NCBI GenBank assembly: GCA_047967505.1
Contig: CM106541.1
Source: Dipteris shenzhenensis
Taxonomy: Eukaryota; Polypodiophyta; Polypodiopsida; Gleicheniales
DNA length: 64,000 bases
Direction: 5' to 3' (one strand)
Under the pieces are notes generated by a model. The model did no database searches. It worked only from the letters and a program-made list of their open reading frames with translations, and had not been told where the DNA came from. Each line of letters starts with the position of its first letter. Within the stretch, counting starts at the first letter, position 1. The position numbers and the translations under genes are program-made. Positions 22,401 to 35,470 of the stretch are shown one piece after another.

Positions 22401-23949
22401 GTCAATCTCTGTGGAGAATGCCACCAGTGGAGAATGGCAGTGGTGCCAATCTCATACCATGACTTGAAAACGAGTACAAGGAATCCTAAACTGACATGTG
22501 CATTGGCACTTTTGCCACTATCCTACTATAGCCAATAAAATTAGTGGAATGTCAATCTATAGGTTCAGTTTGTCTAGATTACCACTAGCGGAGAATGGCA
22601 ATGATGCCAATCTCATGATGTCAACTACATAATGACATTGAGATCATCAAACTCACATGTGGAATGGAATAGGACACCACTCTCTTATGATCATTGGAAT
22701 ACCCCTCCTAGAATAGTAGGGTAAACATTTGTATAAGTGGAGAATGGCAGTGGTGCCAATCTCTTATTAGGCCCTAAGAAATGGCATTGAGAAGCCTAAA
22801 CTCTATGTGTAGAGATCATATGGATTTGTGTCAATATCTGTGGAGAATGCCACCAGTGTAGAATGGCAGTGGTGCCAATCTCATACCATGACCTGAAAAC
22901 ATGCACTTTTGCCATTATCCTACTGTGCATTCTTCTATGTAGTGATCACTGTCTCCAGTGTGTAGAGATCATATGGAATCCTAAACTCACATTTGGATTG
23001 GCACTTTTGCCATTATCCAACTGCAGCCAATAAAATTAGTGGAATGTCAATCTATAGGTTCAGTTTGTCTAGATTACCACTAGCAGAGAGTGGCAGTGAT
23101 GCCAATCTCCTGCTTGCCCTAAGAAATGGCATTGAGAATCATAAACTCACATGTGCATTCTTCTATGTAGTGATCACTGTCTCTGTTGTGTAGAGATCAT
23201 ATGGAATTGTGTCAATCTCTGTGGAGAAAGGCAGTGGTGCCAATCTCATACCATGAACTAAAAACATGCACAAGGAATTCTGAACTCACATGTGCATTGG
23301 CACTTTTGCCATTATCCTACTGCAGCCAATAAAATTAGTGTTATGTCAATCTATAGTTTCAGTTTGTCTAAATTACCACTAGTGGAGAATGGCAGTGATG
23401 CCAATCTAATGCTGGCAACTACATAATGACACTGAGCTCATGAAACTTACATGTGGAATGGAATAGGACACCACTTTCCTATGATCACTGGAATACCCCT
23501 CCTAGAATATTAGGGTAAACATTTGTACAAGTGGAGAATGGCAGTGGTGCCAATCTCTTATTAGGCCCTAATAAATGGCAGTGGTGCCAATCTCTTATTA
23601 GGCCCTAATAAATGGCAGTGGAGAATGGCAATGGTGCCAATCTCTTATTAGGCCCTAATAAATGGCAGTGGTGCCAATCTCATACCATGAACTGAAAACA
23701 TGCACAAGGAATTCTAAAGTCACATGTGCATTGGCACTTTTGCTATTATCCTACTGCAGCCATTAGAATTATTGGACCACTAGTGGAGAATGGCAGTGAT
23801 GCCAATCTAAACTCACATGTGCATTGGCACTTTTGCCACTGTCCTACTGCAGCCAATAAAATTAGTGGAATGTCAATGTATAGCTTTAGTTTGTCTAGAT
23901 TACCACTAGCAAAGAATGGTAGTGATGCCAATCTCATGCTGGCAACTAC

Positions 23950-26900
23950 ATAATGACACTGAGATCATGAAACTCACATGTGGAATGGAATAGGACACCA
24001 CTCTCCTATGATCACTAAAATACCCCTACTAGAATAGTAGGGTAAACATTTGTACAAGTGGAGAATGGCAGTGGTGCTAGTCTCTTATTAGGCCCTAATA
24101 AATGGCAGTGGTGCCAATCTCATAGCATGAACTGAAAACATGCACAAGGAATTCTAAGCTCACATGTGAATTGGCACTTTTGCTATCATCCTACTACAGC
24201 CAATAAAGTTATTGGACCACTAGCGGAGAATGGCATTGATGCCAGTCTAAACACACATGTGCATTCGCACTTTTGCCACTATCCTACTGGAGCCAATAAA
24301 ATTAGTGGAATGTCAATCTATAGGTTCAGTTTGTCTAGCTTACCACTAGCAGAGAATAGCAGTGATGCCAATCTCATGCTGGCAACTATATAATGACACT
24401 GAGATCATCAAACTCACATGTGGAATGGATTAGGACACCACTCTCCTATGATCACTAGAATACCCCTCCTAGAATAGTAGGGTAAACATTTGTACAAGTG
24501 GAGAATGGCAGTGGTGCCAATCTCTTATTAGGCCCTAATAAATGGCATTGAGAAGCCTAAACTCACATGTGCATTCTCTTAAACTCACATGCACAAGGAA
24601 TCCTAAACTCACATGTGCATTCTTCTATGTAGTGATCACTGTCTCCACTGTGTAGAGATCATATGGAATTGTTTCAATCTCAGAGATCATAAAACTCACA
24701 TGTGGATTGGAATCGGACACCACTCTCCTATGATCCCTGGAATACCCCTCCTAGAATAGTAGGGTAAACATTTGTACAAGTGGAGAATGGCAGTGGTGCC
24801 AATCTCATACCTTGACCTGAAAACGTGCACAAGGAATCCTAAACTCACATGTCCATTGGCACTTTTTCCATTATCCTACTGCAACCAATAAAATTAGTTA
24901 ATGTCAATCTATAGGTTCAATTTGTCTAGATTACCACTAGCAGAGAATGGCAGTGATGCCAATCTCATGCTGGCAACTACATAATGACACTAAGCTCATC
25001 AAACTCACATGTGGAATGGAATATGACACCACTCTCCTATGATGACTCGAATACCCCTCCTAGAATAGTAGGGTAAACATTTGTACAAGTGGAGAATGGC
25101 AGTGCTACCAATCTCTTATTAGGCCCTAAGAAATGGCATTGAGAAGCCTAAACTCACATGTGCATTCTTCTATGTAGTGATCACTGTCTCCGCTGTGTAG
25201 AGATCATATGGAATTGTGTCAATATCTGTAGAGAATGCCACCAGTGGAGAATGGCAGTGCTGCCAATCTCATAGCATGACCTGAAAACATGCACACGGAA
25301 TCCTAAACTCACATGTGCATCGGCACTTTTGCCATTATCCTACTACATCCAATAAAATTAGTGGAATGTCAATCTATAGGTTCAATTTGTCTAGATTACC
25401 TTGAGCGGAGAATGGCAGTGGTGCCAATCTCATGCTTGCAACTACATAATGACACTGAGATCATCATACTCACCTGTGGAATGGAATAGGACACCACTCT
25501 CCTATGATCACTGGAATACCCCCTAGAATAGTAGGGTAAACATTTGTACAAGTGGAGAATGGCAGTGGTGCCAATCTCCTATTAGGCCCTAAGAAATGGC
25601 ATTGAAAAGCCTAAACTCACATGTGTAGAGATCATATGGATTTGTGTCAATATTTGTGGGGAATGCCACCAGTGGAGAATGGCAGTGGTGCCAATCTCAT
25701 ACCATGACTTGAAAACATGCACTTTTTCCATTATCCTACTAAGCATTCTTCTATGCAGTGATCACTGTCTCCGCTGTGTAGAGATCATATGGAATCCTAA
25801 ACTCACATTTGGATTGGCACTTTTGCCATTATCCTACTGTAGCCAATAAAATTAGTGGAATGTCAATCTATAGGTTCAGTTTGTCTAGTAGCGGAGAATG
25901 AGAGTGATGCCTATCTCATGTTGGCAACTACATAATGACACAGAGATCATGAAACTCACATGTGGAATGGAATAGGACACCACTCTCCTATGATCACTGG
26001 AATACCCCTACTAGAATAGTAGGGTAAACATTTGTACAAGTGGAGAATGGCAGTGGTGCCAGTCTCTTATTAGGCCCTAATAAATGGCAGTGGTGCCAAT
26101 CTCTTAGCATGAACTGAAAACATGCACAAGGAATTCTAAACTCACATGTGAATTAGCACTTTTGCTATCATCCTACTGTAGCCAATAAAATTATTGGACC
26201 ACTAGCGGAGAATGGCATTGATGCCAATCAAAACACACATGTGCATCGGCACTTTTGCCACTATCCTACTGGAGCCAATAAAATTAACGGAATGTCAATC
26301 TATAGGTTCAGTTTGTCTAGATTACCACTATCAGAGAATGGCAGTGATGCCAATCTCATGCTCGCAACTACATAATGACACTGAGATCATCAAACTCACA
26401 TGTGGAATGTATTAGGATACCACTCCCCTATGATCACTGGAATACCCCTCCTAGAATAGTAGGGTAAACATTTGTACAAGTGGAGAATGGCAGTGGTGCC
26501 AATCTCTTATTAGGCCCTAATAAATGGCATTGAGAAACCTAAACTCACATGTGCATTCTTCTAAACTCACATGAACAAGGAATCCTAAACTCACATGTGC
26601 ATTCTTCTATGCTAGTGATCACTGTCTCTGCTGTGTAGCGATCATATGGAATTGTGTCAATCTCTGAGATCATAAAAATCACATGTGGATTGGAATCGGA
26701 CACCACTCTCCTATGATAACTGGAATGCCCCTCCTAGAATAGTAGGGTAAACATTTGTACAAGTGGAGAATGGCAGTGGTGCCAATCTCATACCTTGACC
26801 TGAAAACATGCACAAGGAATCCTAAACTCACATGTGCATTGGCACTTTTTCCATTATCCTACTGCAACCAATAAAATTAGTGTAATGTTAATCTATAGGT

Positions 26901-27930
26901 TCAATTTGTCTAGATTACCACTAGCGGAGAATGGCAATGATTCCAATCTTATGCTGGCAACTACATAATGACACTAAGATCATCAAACTCACATGTGGAA
27001 TGGAATAGGACACCACTCTCCTATGATCAATGGAATACCCCTCCTAGAATAATAGGGTAAACATTTGTACAAGTGGAGAATGGCATTGGTGCCAATCTCT
27101 TATTAGGCCCTAAGACATGGCATTGAGAAGCCTAAACTCACACGTGCATTCTTCTATGTAGTGATCACTGTCTCTGCTGTGTAGAGATCATATGGAATTG
27201 TGTCAATATCTGTGGAGAATGCCACCAGTGGAGAATGGCAGTGGTGCCAATCTCATACCATGACCTGAAAACATGCACAAGGAATACTAAACTCACATGT
27301 GCATTTGCACTTTTGCCATTATCCTACTGCATCCAATAAATATAATGGAATGTCAATCTATATGTTCAGTTTGTCTAGATTACCTTTAGCGGAGAATGGT
27401 AGTGGTGCCAATCTCATGCTTGCAACTACATAATGACACTGAGATCATCAAACTCACATGTGGAATGGAATAGGACACCACTCTCCTATGATCACTGGAA
27501 TACCCCCTAGAATAGTAGGGTAAATATTTATACAAGTGGAGAATGGCAGTGGTGCCAATCTCCTATTAGGCCCTAAGAAATGGCATTGAGAAGCATAAAC
27601 TCACATGTGTAGAGATCATATGGAATTGTGTCAATCTCTATGTAGAATGCCACGAGTGGAGAATGGCAATGGTGCCAATCTCATACCATGACCTGAAAAC
27701 ATATAAAGGAATCCTAAACTCACATGTGCATTCTTCTATGTAGTGATCACTGTCTCGGCTGTGTAGAGATCATATGGAATTGTGTCAATCTCTGAGATCA
27801 TCAAACTCACATGTAGAATGTAATAGGACACCACTCTCCTATGATCATTGGAATACCCCTCCTAGAATAGTAGGGTAAACATTTGTACAAGTGGAGAATG
27901 GTAGTGGTGCCAATCTCTTATTAGGCCCTA
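23950..27930 (+). repeat. Second-order duplication, period about 1.98 kb
   Basis: Distinctive variants recur at constant distance. The unusual double TAAACTCACATG run is at about 24560-24610 and 26540-26595. The AATTGGCACTTTTGCTATCA variant is at 24170 and, slightly changed, at 26150. The GCATCCAATAAA variant is at 25347 and 27330. A block of about four trimer units was therefore duplicated. Confidence 0.75.
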
Positions 27931-30773
27931 ATAAATGGCATTGAGAAGCCTAAACTCACATGTGCATTCTTCTATGTAGTGATCACTGTCTCCTCTGTGT
28001 AGAGATCATATGGATTTGTGTCAAACTCTGTGGAGAATGCCATCAGTGAAGAATGGTAGTGGTGCCAATCTCATACCATCACCTGAAAACATGCACAAGG
28101 AATCCTAAAGTCACATGTGCATTGGCACTACCACTAGTGGAGAATGGCAGTGATGCCAATCTCATGCTGGCAACTATATAATGACAATGAGATCATGAAA
28201 CTCACATGTGCATTAAAAATTTTGCCATTATCCTACTACAGCCAATAAATATAGTGGAATGTCAATCTATAGGTTTAGTTTGTCTAGATTACCACTACTG
28301 GAGAATGACAGTGATGCCAATCTCATGCTGGCAAATACATAATGACATTGACACCATCAAACTCACATGTGCATTCTTCTATGTAGTGATCACTGTCTCC
28401 GCTGTGTAGATATCATATGGAATTGTGTCAATCTCTGTGGAGAATGCCACCAGTTGAGAATGGCAGTGGTGCCAATCTCATATCAAGACCTTAAAAATAG
28501 CACAAGGAATCCTAAACTCACATGCACATTGGCACTTTTGACATTATACTCTACACCAATAAGATTTGTGAAATGTCAATCTACAAGTTTAGTTTATCTA
28601 GCCTGCCACCAGTGGAGAATTGAAGTGATGTCAATCTCATGCACGAAACTACATAATGACACTGAGATCCTCAAACTCACATGTGGATTGGAATCGGGCA
28701 CCATTATCCTATGATCCTTGGAATACCCCTCCTAGAATATTAGGGTAAACATTTGTACATGCGGAGAATGGTAGTCGTGCCAATCTCTTATTAGGCCCTA
28801 GAAAATGGCACTGTGAAGCCTAAACTTAGAATAGTAGGGTAAACTTAGAAAATGGCACTGTGGTAAACTTAGAATGGAATCGGACACCACTCTCCTATGA
28901 TCACTGGAATACCCCTCCTAGGATAGTGGAGAATGGCAGTGGTGCCAATCTCTTATTAGGCCCTAAGAAATGGCATTGGGAAAGCCTAAACTCACATGTG
29001 CAATCTTCTATGTAGTGATGACCTGAAAACATGCACAAGGAATCCTAAACTCACATGTGCATTGGCACTTTTGCCATTATCCTATTGACATTCCCCGCTA
29101 GTGGTAATGTGCATTCTTCTATGTAGTGATCCCTGTCTCCACTCTGTAGAGATCATATGGAATTGTGTCAATCTCTGTGGAGAATGCCACCAGTGGAGAA
29201 TGGCAGTGGTGCCAATCTCATACCATGACCTGAAAACATGCACAAGGTATCCTAAACTCACATGTGCATTGGAAATTGTGCCATTATCCTACTGCAGCCA
29301 ATAAAATTAGTGGAATGTCAATCTATAGGTTCAGTTTGTCTAGATTACCACTAGCAGATAATGGCAGTGATGCCAATCTCATGCTGGCAACTACATAATG
29401 ACACTGAGATCATGAAACTCACATGTGGAATGGAATAGGACACCACTCTCCTATGATCACTGGAATACCCCTACTAGAATAGTAGGGTAAACATTTGTAC
29501 AAGTGGAGAATGGCAATGGTGCCAATCTCTTATTAGGCCCTAAGAAATGGCATTGAGAAGCCTAAACTCACATGTTCAGAGATCATATGGAATTGTGTCA
29601 ATCTCTGTGGAGAATGCCACCAATGGAGAATGGCAGTGGTGCCAATCTCATACCATGACCTAAAAACATGCACAAGCAATCCTAAAGTCACATGTGCATT
29701 CTTCTATGTAGTGATCACTGTCTCCACTGTGTAGAGATCATATGGAATTGTGTCAATCTCTTATTAGGCCCTGGAAGCCTAAACTCACATGTGCAGAGAT
29801 CATATGGATTTGTGTCAATCTATGTGGAGGAGAATGGCAGTGGTGCCAATCTCATACCATGACCAGCAAAACATGCATAAGGAATCCTAAACTCAAATGT
29901 GCATTCTTCTATGTAGTGATCATTGTCTCTGCTGTGTAGAGATCATATGGAATGCCACCAGTGGAGAATGGCAGTGGTGCCAATCTCATACCATGACCTG
30001 AAAATGTGCACAAGGAATCCTAAACTCACATGTGCATTGGCATTTTTGCCACTATCCTACTGCAGCCAATAAAATTACTGCAATGTCAATCTATAGGTTC
30101 AGTTTGTCTAGATTACCACTAGCGGAGAATGGTAGTGATGCCAATCTCATGCTGGCAACTACAAAATGACATTGAGATCATCAAACTCACATGTGGAATG
30201 GAATAGGACACCACTCTACTATGATCACTAGAATTCCACCAGTGGAGAATGGCAGTGGTGCCAATCTCATACCATGACCTGAAAACATGCACAAGGAATC
30301 CTAAACTCACATGTGCATTGGCACTTTTGCCACTATCCTACTACAGCCAATAAAATTAGTGGAATGTCAATCTATAGCTTCAGTTTGTCTAGATTACCAC
30401 TAGCGGAGAATGGCAGTGATGCCAATCACAAGGAATCCTAAACTCACATGTGCAGAATATGGAATTGTGTCAATCTCTGTGGAGAACTCCACCAATGGAG
30501 AATGGCAGTGGTGCCAATCTCATACCATGACCTGAAAACATGCACAAGGAATCCTAAACTCACATGTGCATTGGCAGTTTTGCCATTATCCTACTGCAGC
30601 CAATAAAATTAGTGGAATGTCAATCTATAGGTTCAGTTTGTCTAGATTACCACTAGCGGAGAATGGCAGTGATGCCAATCTCATGCTCACAACTACATAA
30701 TGACACTGAGATCATCAAACTCACATGTGGAATGGAATAGGACACCACTCTACTATGATCACTAGAATGCGAC

Positions 30774-31847
30774 TAGTGGAGAATGGCAGTGGCGCCAACC
30801 TCATACCATGACCTGAAAACATGCACATGGAATCCTAAACTCACATGTGCAATTGCACTTTTGACACTATCCTACTGCAGCCATTAAAATTAGTGGAATG
30901 TCAATCTATAGGTTCAGCTTGTCTAGATTACCACTAGCGGAGAATGGCAGTGATGCCAATCACAAGGAATCCTAAACTCACATGTGCAGAGGTCATATGG
31001 AATTGTGTCAATCTCTGTGGAGAATGCCACCAGTGGAGAATGGCAGTAGTGCCAATCTCATACCATGACCTGAAAACATGCACAAGGAATCCTAAACTCA
31101 CATGTGCATTGGCACTTTTGCCATTATCTACTGCAGCCAATAAAATTAGTGGAATGTCAATCTATAGGTTCAGTTTGTCTAGATTACCACTAGCGGAGAA
31201 TGGCAGTGATGCCAATCTCATGCTTGCAACTACATAATGACACTGAGATCATCAAACTCACATGTGGAATGGAATAGAACAGCACTCTACTATGATCACT
31301 GGAATGCGACTAGTGGAGAATGGCAGTGGCGCCAATCTCATACCATGACCTGAAAACATGCACAAGGAATCCTAAACTCACATGTGCAATTGCACTTTTG
31401 ACACTATCCTACTGCAGCCATTAAAATTAGTGGAATGTCAATCTATAGGTTCAATTTGTCTAGATTACCACTAGCGGAGAATGGCAGTGATGCCAATCAC
31501 AAGGAATCCTAAACTCACATGTGCAGAGGTCATATGGAATTGTGTCAATCTCTGTGGAGAATGCCACCAGTGGAGAATGGCAGTAGTGCCAATCTCATAC
31601 CATGACCTGAAAACATGCACAAGGAATCCTAAACTCACATGTGCATTGGCACTTTTGCCATTATCTACTGCAGCCAATAAAATTAGATGTCAATCTATAG
31701 GTTCAGTTTGTCTAGATTACCACTAGCGGAGAATGGCAATGATGCCAATCTCATGCTGGCAACTACATAATGACACTGAGATCATCAAACTCACATGTGG
31801 AATGGAATAGGACACCACTCTACTATGATCACTGGAATGTGACCAGT
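30774..31847 (+). repeat. Near-identical 537-bp tandem duplication
   Basis: 30774-31310 and 31311-31847 match almost base for base, including the rare AGTGGCGCCAA core variant and the truncated core followed by CACAAGGAATCC. The main differences are a short deletion around 31686 and a few substitutions. This is the most recent amplification I can see in the array. Confidence 0.85.
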
Positions 31848-33556
31848 GGAGAATGGCAGTGTTGCCAATCTCATACCATGACTTGAAAACATGCACAAGG
31901 AATCCTAAACTCACATGTGCATTGGCACTTTTGCCACTATCCTACTGCAGCCAATAAAATTAGTGGAATGTCAATCTATAGGTTCAGTTTGTCTAGATTA
32001 CCACTAGCGGCGAATGGCAATGATGCCAGTCTCATGATGTCAACTACATAATGACACTGAGATCATCAAACTCACATGTGGAATGGAATAGGACACCACT
32101 CTCTTATGATCACTAGAATACCCCTCCTAGAATAGTAGGGTAAACATTTGTACAAGTGGAGAATGGCAGTGGTGCCAATCTCTTATTAGGCCCTGAGAAA
32201 TGGCATTGAGAAGCCTTTAAACTCACATGTGCAGAGATCATATGGAATTGTGTCAATATCTGTGGAGAATGCCACCAGTGGAGAATGGCAGTGGTGCCAA
32301 TCTCATACCATGACTTGAAAACATGCACAAGGAATCCTAAACTCACATGTGCATTGGTACTTTTGCCATTATCCTACTGCAGCCAATAAAATTCGTGGAA
32401 TGTCAATCTATAGGTTTAGTTTGGCTAGATTACCACTAGCAGAGAGTGGTTGTGATTCCAAGCTCATGCTGGCAACTACAGGATGACACTGAGATCATCA
32501 AACTCACATGTGGAATGGAATAGGACACCACTCTACTATGATCACTAGAATACCCCTCCTAGAATAGTAGGGTAAACATTTGTGCAACTGGAGAATGGCA
32601 GTGGTGCCAATCTCTTATTGGGCCCTGAGAAATGGCATTGAGAAGCCTAAACTCACATGTGCATTCTTCTATGTAGTGATCACTGTCTCCGCTGTGCAGA
32701 GATCATATGGAATTGTGTCAATCTCTTTGGAGAATGCCACCAGTGGAGAATGGTAGTGGTGCCAATCTCATACCATGACCTGAAAACATGCACAAGGAAT
32801 CCTACACTCACATGTGCATTGGCACTTTTGCCATTATCCTACTGTAGCCAATAGAATTAGTGGAATGTCAATCTATAGGTTCAGTTTGTCTAGATTACCA
32901 CTAGCAGAGAATGGCAGTCATGCCAATCTGATGTTGGCAACTACATAATGACACTGAGATCATCAAACTCACATGTGGAATGGAATAGGACACCACTCTA
33001 CTATGATCACTGGAATACCCCTCCTAGAATAGTAGGGTAAACATCTATACAAGTGGAGAATGGCAGTGGTGGCAATCTCTTATTAGGCTCTCAGAAATGG
33101 CATTGAGAAGCCTAAACTCACATGTGTAGAGATCATATGGATTTGTCTTAATCTTTGTGGAGAATGCCACTAGTGGAGAATGGCAGTGGTGCCAATATCA
33201 TACCATGACCTAAAAACATGCACAAGGAATCCTAAAGTCACATGTGCATTCTTCTATGATAGTGATCACTGTCTCCACCGTGTAGAGATCATATGGAATT
33301 GTGTCAATCTCTTATTAGGCCCTAGAAGCCTAAACTCACATGTGCAAAGATCATATGGATTTGTGTCAATCTCTGTGGAGGAGAATGGTAGTGGTGCCAA
33401 TCTCATACCATGACCTGAATTTAACATGCATAAGGAATCCTAAACTCAAATGTGCATTCTTCTATGTAGTGATCACTGTCTCCGCTGTGTAGAGATTATA
33501 TGGAATTGTGTCAATCTCTATGTAGAATGCCACCAGTGGAGAATGGTAGTGGTGCC

Positions 33557-33760
33557 ACGTGATGAATCGAACTTCTGCCATTCTCCTTAACATCATGGAG
33601 GATGGCACCAGTGGCATTATCCTCAAACTCTCATGGAGGATGGCACTTGTGCCATTCTGAACAAACTTACAATCCATGTGTTGAATGGCATTTGTGACAC
33701 TCTTCTAACATCATATTATGTTGGAGAATGGCATGAATACCATTCTTTATTATAACCATC
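33557..33760 (+). repeat. Palindromic-core repeats between satellite and gene locus
   Basis: Several cores of the ATGGCACTTGTGCCATTCT or ATGGCACCAGTGGCATT type, spaced 50-60 bp apart, bridge the end of the array and the start of the ParB-like locus. Confidence 0.8.
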
Positions 33761-33867
33761 TTAACTTTGTTATTGTGTATATTTGCTTACTGTGTTGGTG
33801 TAGTTTTTCACAATGCATATATAAGTTGCTTCGCCTTGGTTATTTTTGTTAACAGAACATTGCAAGA

Positions 33868-34170
33868 ATGGCTAGCAAGGGAAAGAGAAAGGTTCGAGAG
33901 GTGTCAGTTTATGATGGAGTTAGTTCTGGAAGAGGATGGTTTTTGGATATATACAATAATGAGCTCCAAAAACTCCATAAAGTGCATTATTTTGTGAACA
34001 TCCAAGGAACAACTTTTCAAGATGTTGGACAAGTTAAAGGGATGGAGGATACCGAGAAAGACAACGTTCCTTGTCTCAAAATTCATACATTGGGAGGCAA
34101 TGTGTATCAATTGGACCCTGCTTGTTTTGATCAGGATGAATGCTACTGGGGAGGACACGATGATATCTAG
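33868..34170 (+). pseudogene. First coding block of the ParB/methyltransferase locus
   Basis: The ATG at 33868 follows a good splice-acceptor context (TTTTTGTTAACAG, ending at 33854). It opens a 100-codon frame (MASKGKRKVREVSVYDGVSS ... CFDQDECYWGGHDDI) that ends at TAG 34168-34170. I recognise no domain. Coding-like sequence continues in another frame (GWINEPENYTNQ, to TAG 34208-34210) and then into the Lys/Glu/Gly-rich linker of the next block, so a frameshift near 34170 is likely. Same strand as all later blocks to 39536. Confidence 0.5.
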
Positions 34171-34171
34171 G

Positions 34172-35225
34172 GGTTGGATTAATGAGCCAGAAAATTATAC
34201 CAATCAATAGATATTAGAAAGCTTTGATTTGGTAACAAAAGGGATAAAGCAAGATATAAAAAAGAGTAGAAAAGTTTCGAAAAGAACCAAGAAAAGTGAT
34301 GTTGAGGGATCAAGCTCTCAAGTGTCTCAAAACACATTAAAAGAGAAGGCTAGAGAGACCGGTGAGGAGGAAACAACAGGTGAGAAGGAAATAAGGTCAG
34401 ATGGAAAAACAAGCATTGGGGATAAAATGGAGGCTAAAGAAAAAGAGACAACTTTAGGAGGAAAACAGGGAGGTACGGGAATAGTCACTGATGGAACTGG
34501 AAGTGGAGGTGATGCAACGGGGAGTGGTGAGACACATATAACAGGACATGGTGAGAAATCATCTGAAGCAACTATCATCTTATATAAGAAAATCCAGCCA
34601 GATGTTGACTTTAAGGCACTACAAAAGAAATTGGAAAGGAAGGACACAAGTATGACAAGCTTGATGGAGTACGTAGAGTACTTCCCATTTGGTTTGGAGT
34701 TTGAGGTGTTGATCCCAGTGATGAATTGCTTTAGAGCACCAAGCCAATATGTGTACAGGACATTGACCCTCAGCTATGTCAGTGACTTGGTCAAGAGTTT
34801 TGCAATGAATGCACGACCTCTTGCAACATGTGCATATCTTATGCCTTACCACATAGGCACAAATACTCCGATGTGCAAGGAAGAGATAAAGGTGGAAAAG
34901 TTAAAGGAGTATAATTATTGGATTCTCGCAGGGCAGCATTCGATTTATGCTGCAAGGATATTTATAACTAAAGCACATGGAGAAGCCTTCAATCAATGAA
35001 AAGGTTTCTATACACGGAGGAAGGCGAGAATTGTTGTCAATGCACCAGTTGAAGCAAGTTGTAAGATATCATCAATGGCCAACATGGAGGCACAGACCGT
35101 TTTGAAAAATCAACCATATATCAATATCTTACAACACCTAAGGGCACAGTGGATTGCATTCGGATGACCAAAGAAACCAGCCCAAGGCCTTGTCAAAGGG
35201 CATAAAGATCGACAAAGTTGGGATG
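34172..35225 (+). pseudogene. ParB-like domain protein segment
   Basis: After TAG 34208-34210 an open frame runs to TGA at 34997-34999. About 110 residues are a charged low-complexity linker (KKSRKVSKRTKKSD, TGSGGDATGSGE). The folded part follows: EVLIPVMNCFRAP, NARPLATCAYLMPYHI, then KLKEYNYWILAGQHSIYAAR (34901-34960). 'RPL' followed by 'Y.I..G.H....A' is the core of ParB/Srx-type N-terminal nuclease/CTPase-like folds. Coding resemblance continues to a splice donor (GGGAT/GTGAGTAA) at 35226. The ParB assignment rests on this motif alone. In phages and plasmids such domains often pair with DNA methylases, as appears to be the case here. Confidence 0.5.
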
Positions 35226-35470
35226 TGAGTAATAAACTTTGTTTTGTATGCATTTTTTATTTCAAGAATGTTTATGGCTTTGTAAAAGAAATGATAGTAG
35301 TGTCAATTCCCTAATGTGAGAATGGCACTAGTGCCATTCTTCTAGTTACCAAGTCATGCTTTTGACATGGTAATGGGAGAATCGCACTAGTGTCATTATT
35401 ATCTCTATAACATGATTTGGATTAGAAGAATGTCTAACATGATTTTGATTTTTTTATATAGAATTTTATA
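35226..35470 (+). other. Putative intron with palindromic cores
   Basis: Donor GTGAGTAA at 35226 and an acceptor in TTTTTTATATAG or TTTTATAG (35457-35471). The interior is AT-rich and holds the core GAGAATGGCACTAGTGCC plus ATTCTTC near 35320-35345 and a variant near 35380, the motif that builds the satellite. Confidence 0.55.

Larger units (their letters stand above)
19511..33556 (+). repeat. Main satellite array, ~465-bp trimeric units
   Basis: About 14 kb of repeats. Three monomer types alternate. A (about 161 bp) carries ATACCATGACCTGAAAACAT and GCAGCCAATAAAATTAGTGG. B (about 149 bp) carries GCTGGCAACTACATAATGAC and AGAATAGTAGGGTAAACATT. C (about 155 bp, or a short 120-bp form) carries TTATTAGGCCCTAAGAAATG and GTGATCACTGTCTCCGCTG. 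Each begins with GAGAATGGCAGTG..TGCCAATCTC and has ACTCACATGTG about 65 bp in. One measured unit starts at 32591 (C), 32746 (A), 32907 (B) and 33056 (next C), which gives 465 bp. Deletions and rearranged orders are common. Small ORFs here repeat with the satellite and are not genes. Confidence 0.95.

Noticed and set aside
12196-33556. Recurrent 60-80 codon ORFs (for example starting MCILLCSDHCL or MHWHFCHYPT) repeated many times
   Set aside because: They repeat with the satellite period, have no start context and change frame at each indel. They are by-products of the tandem repeat.
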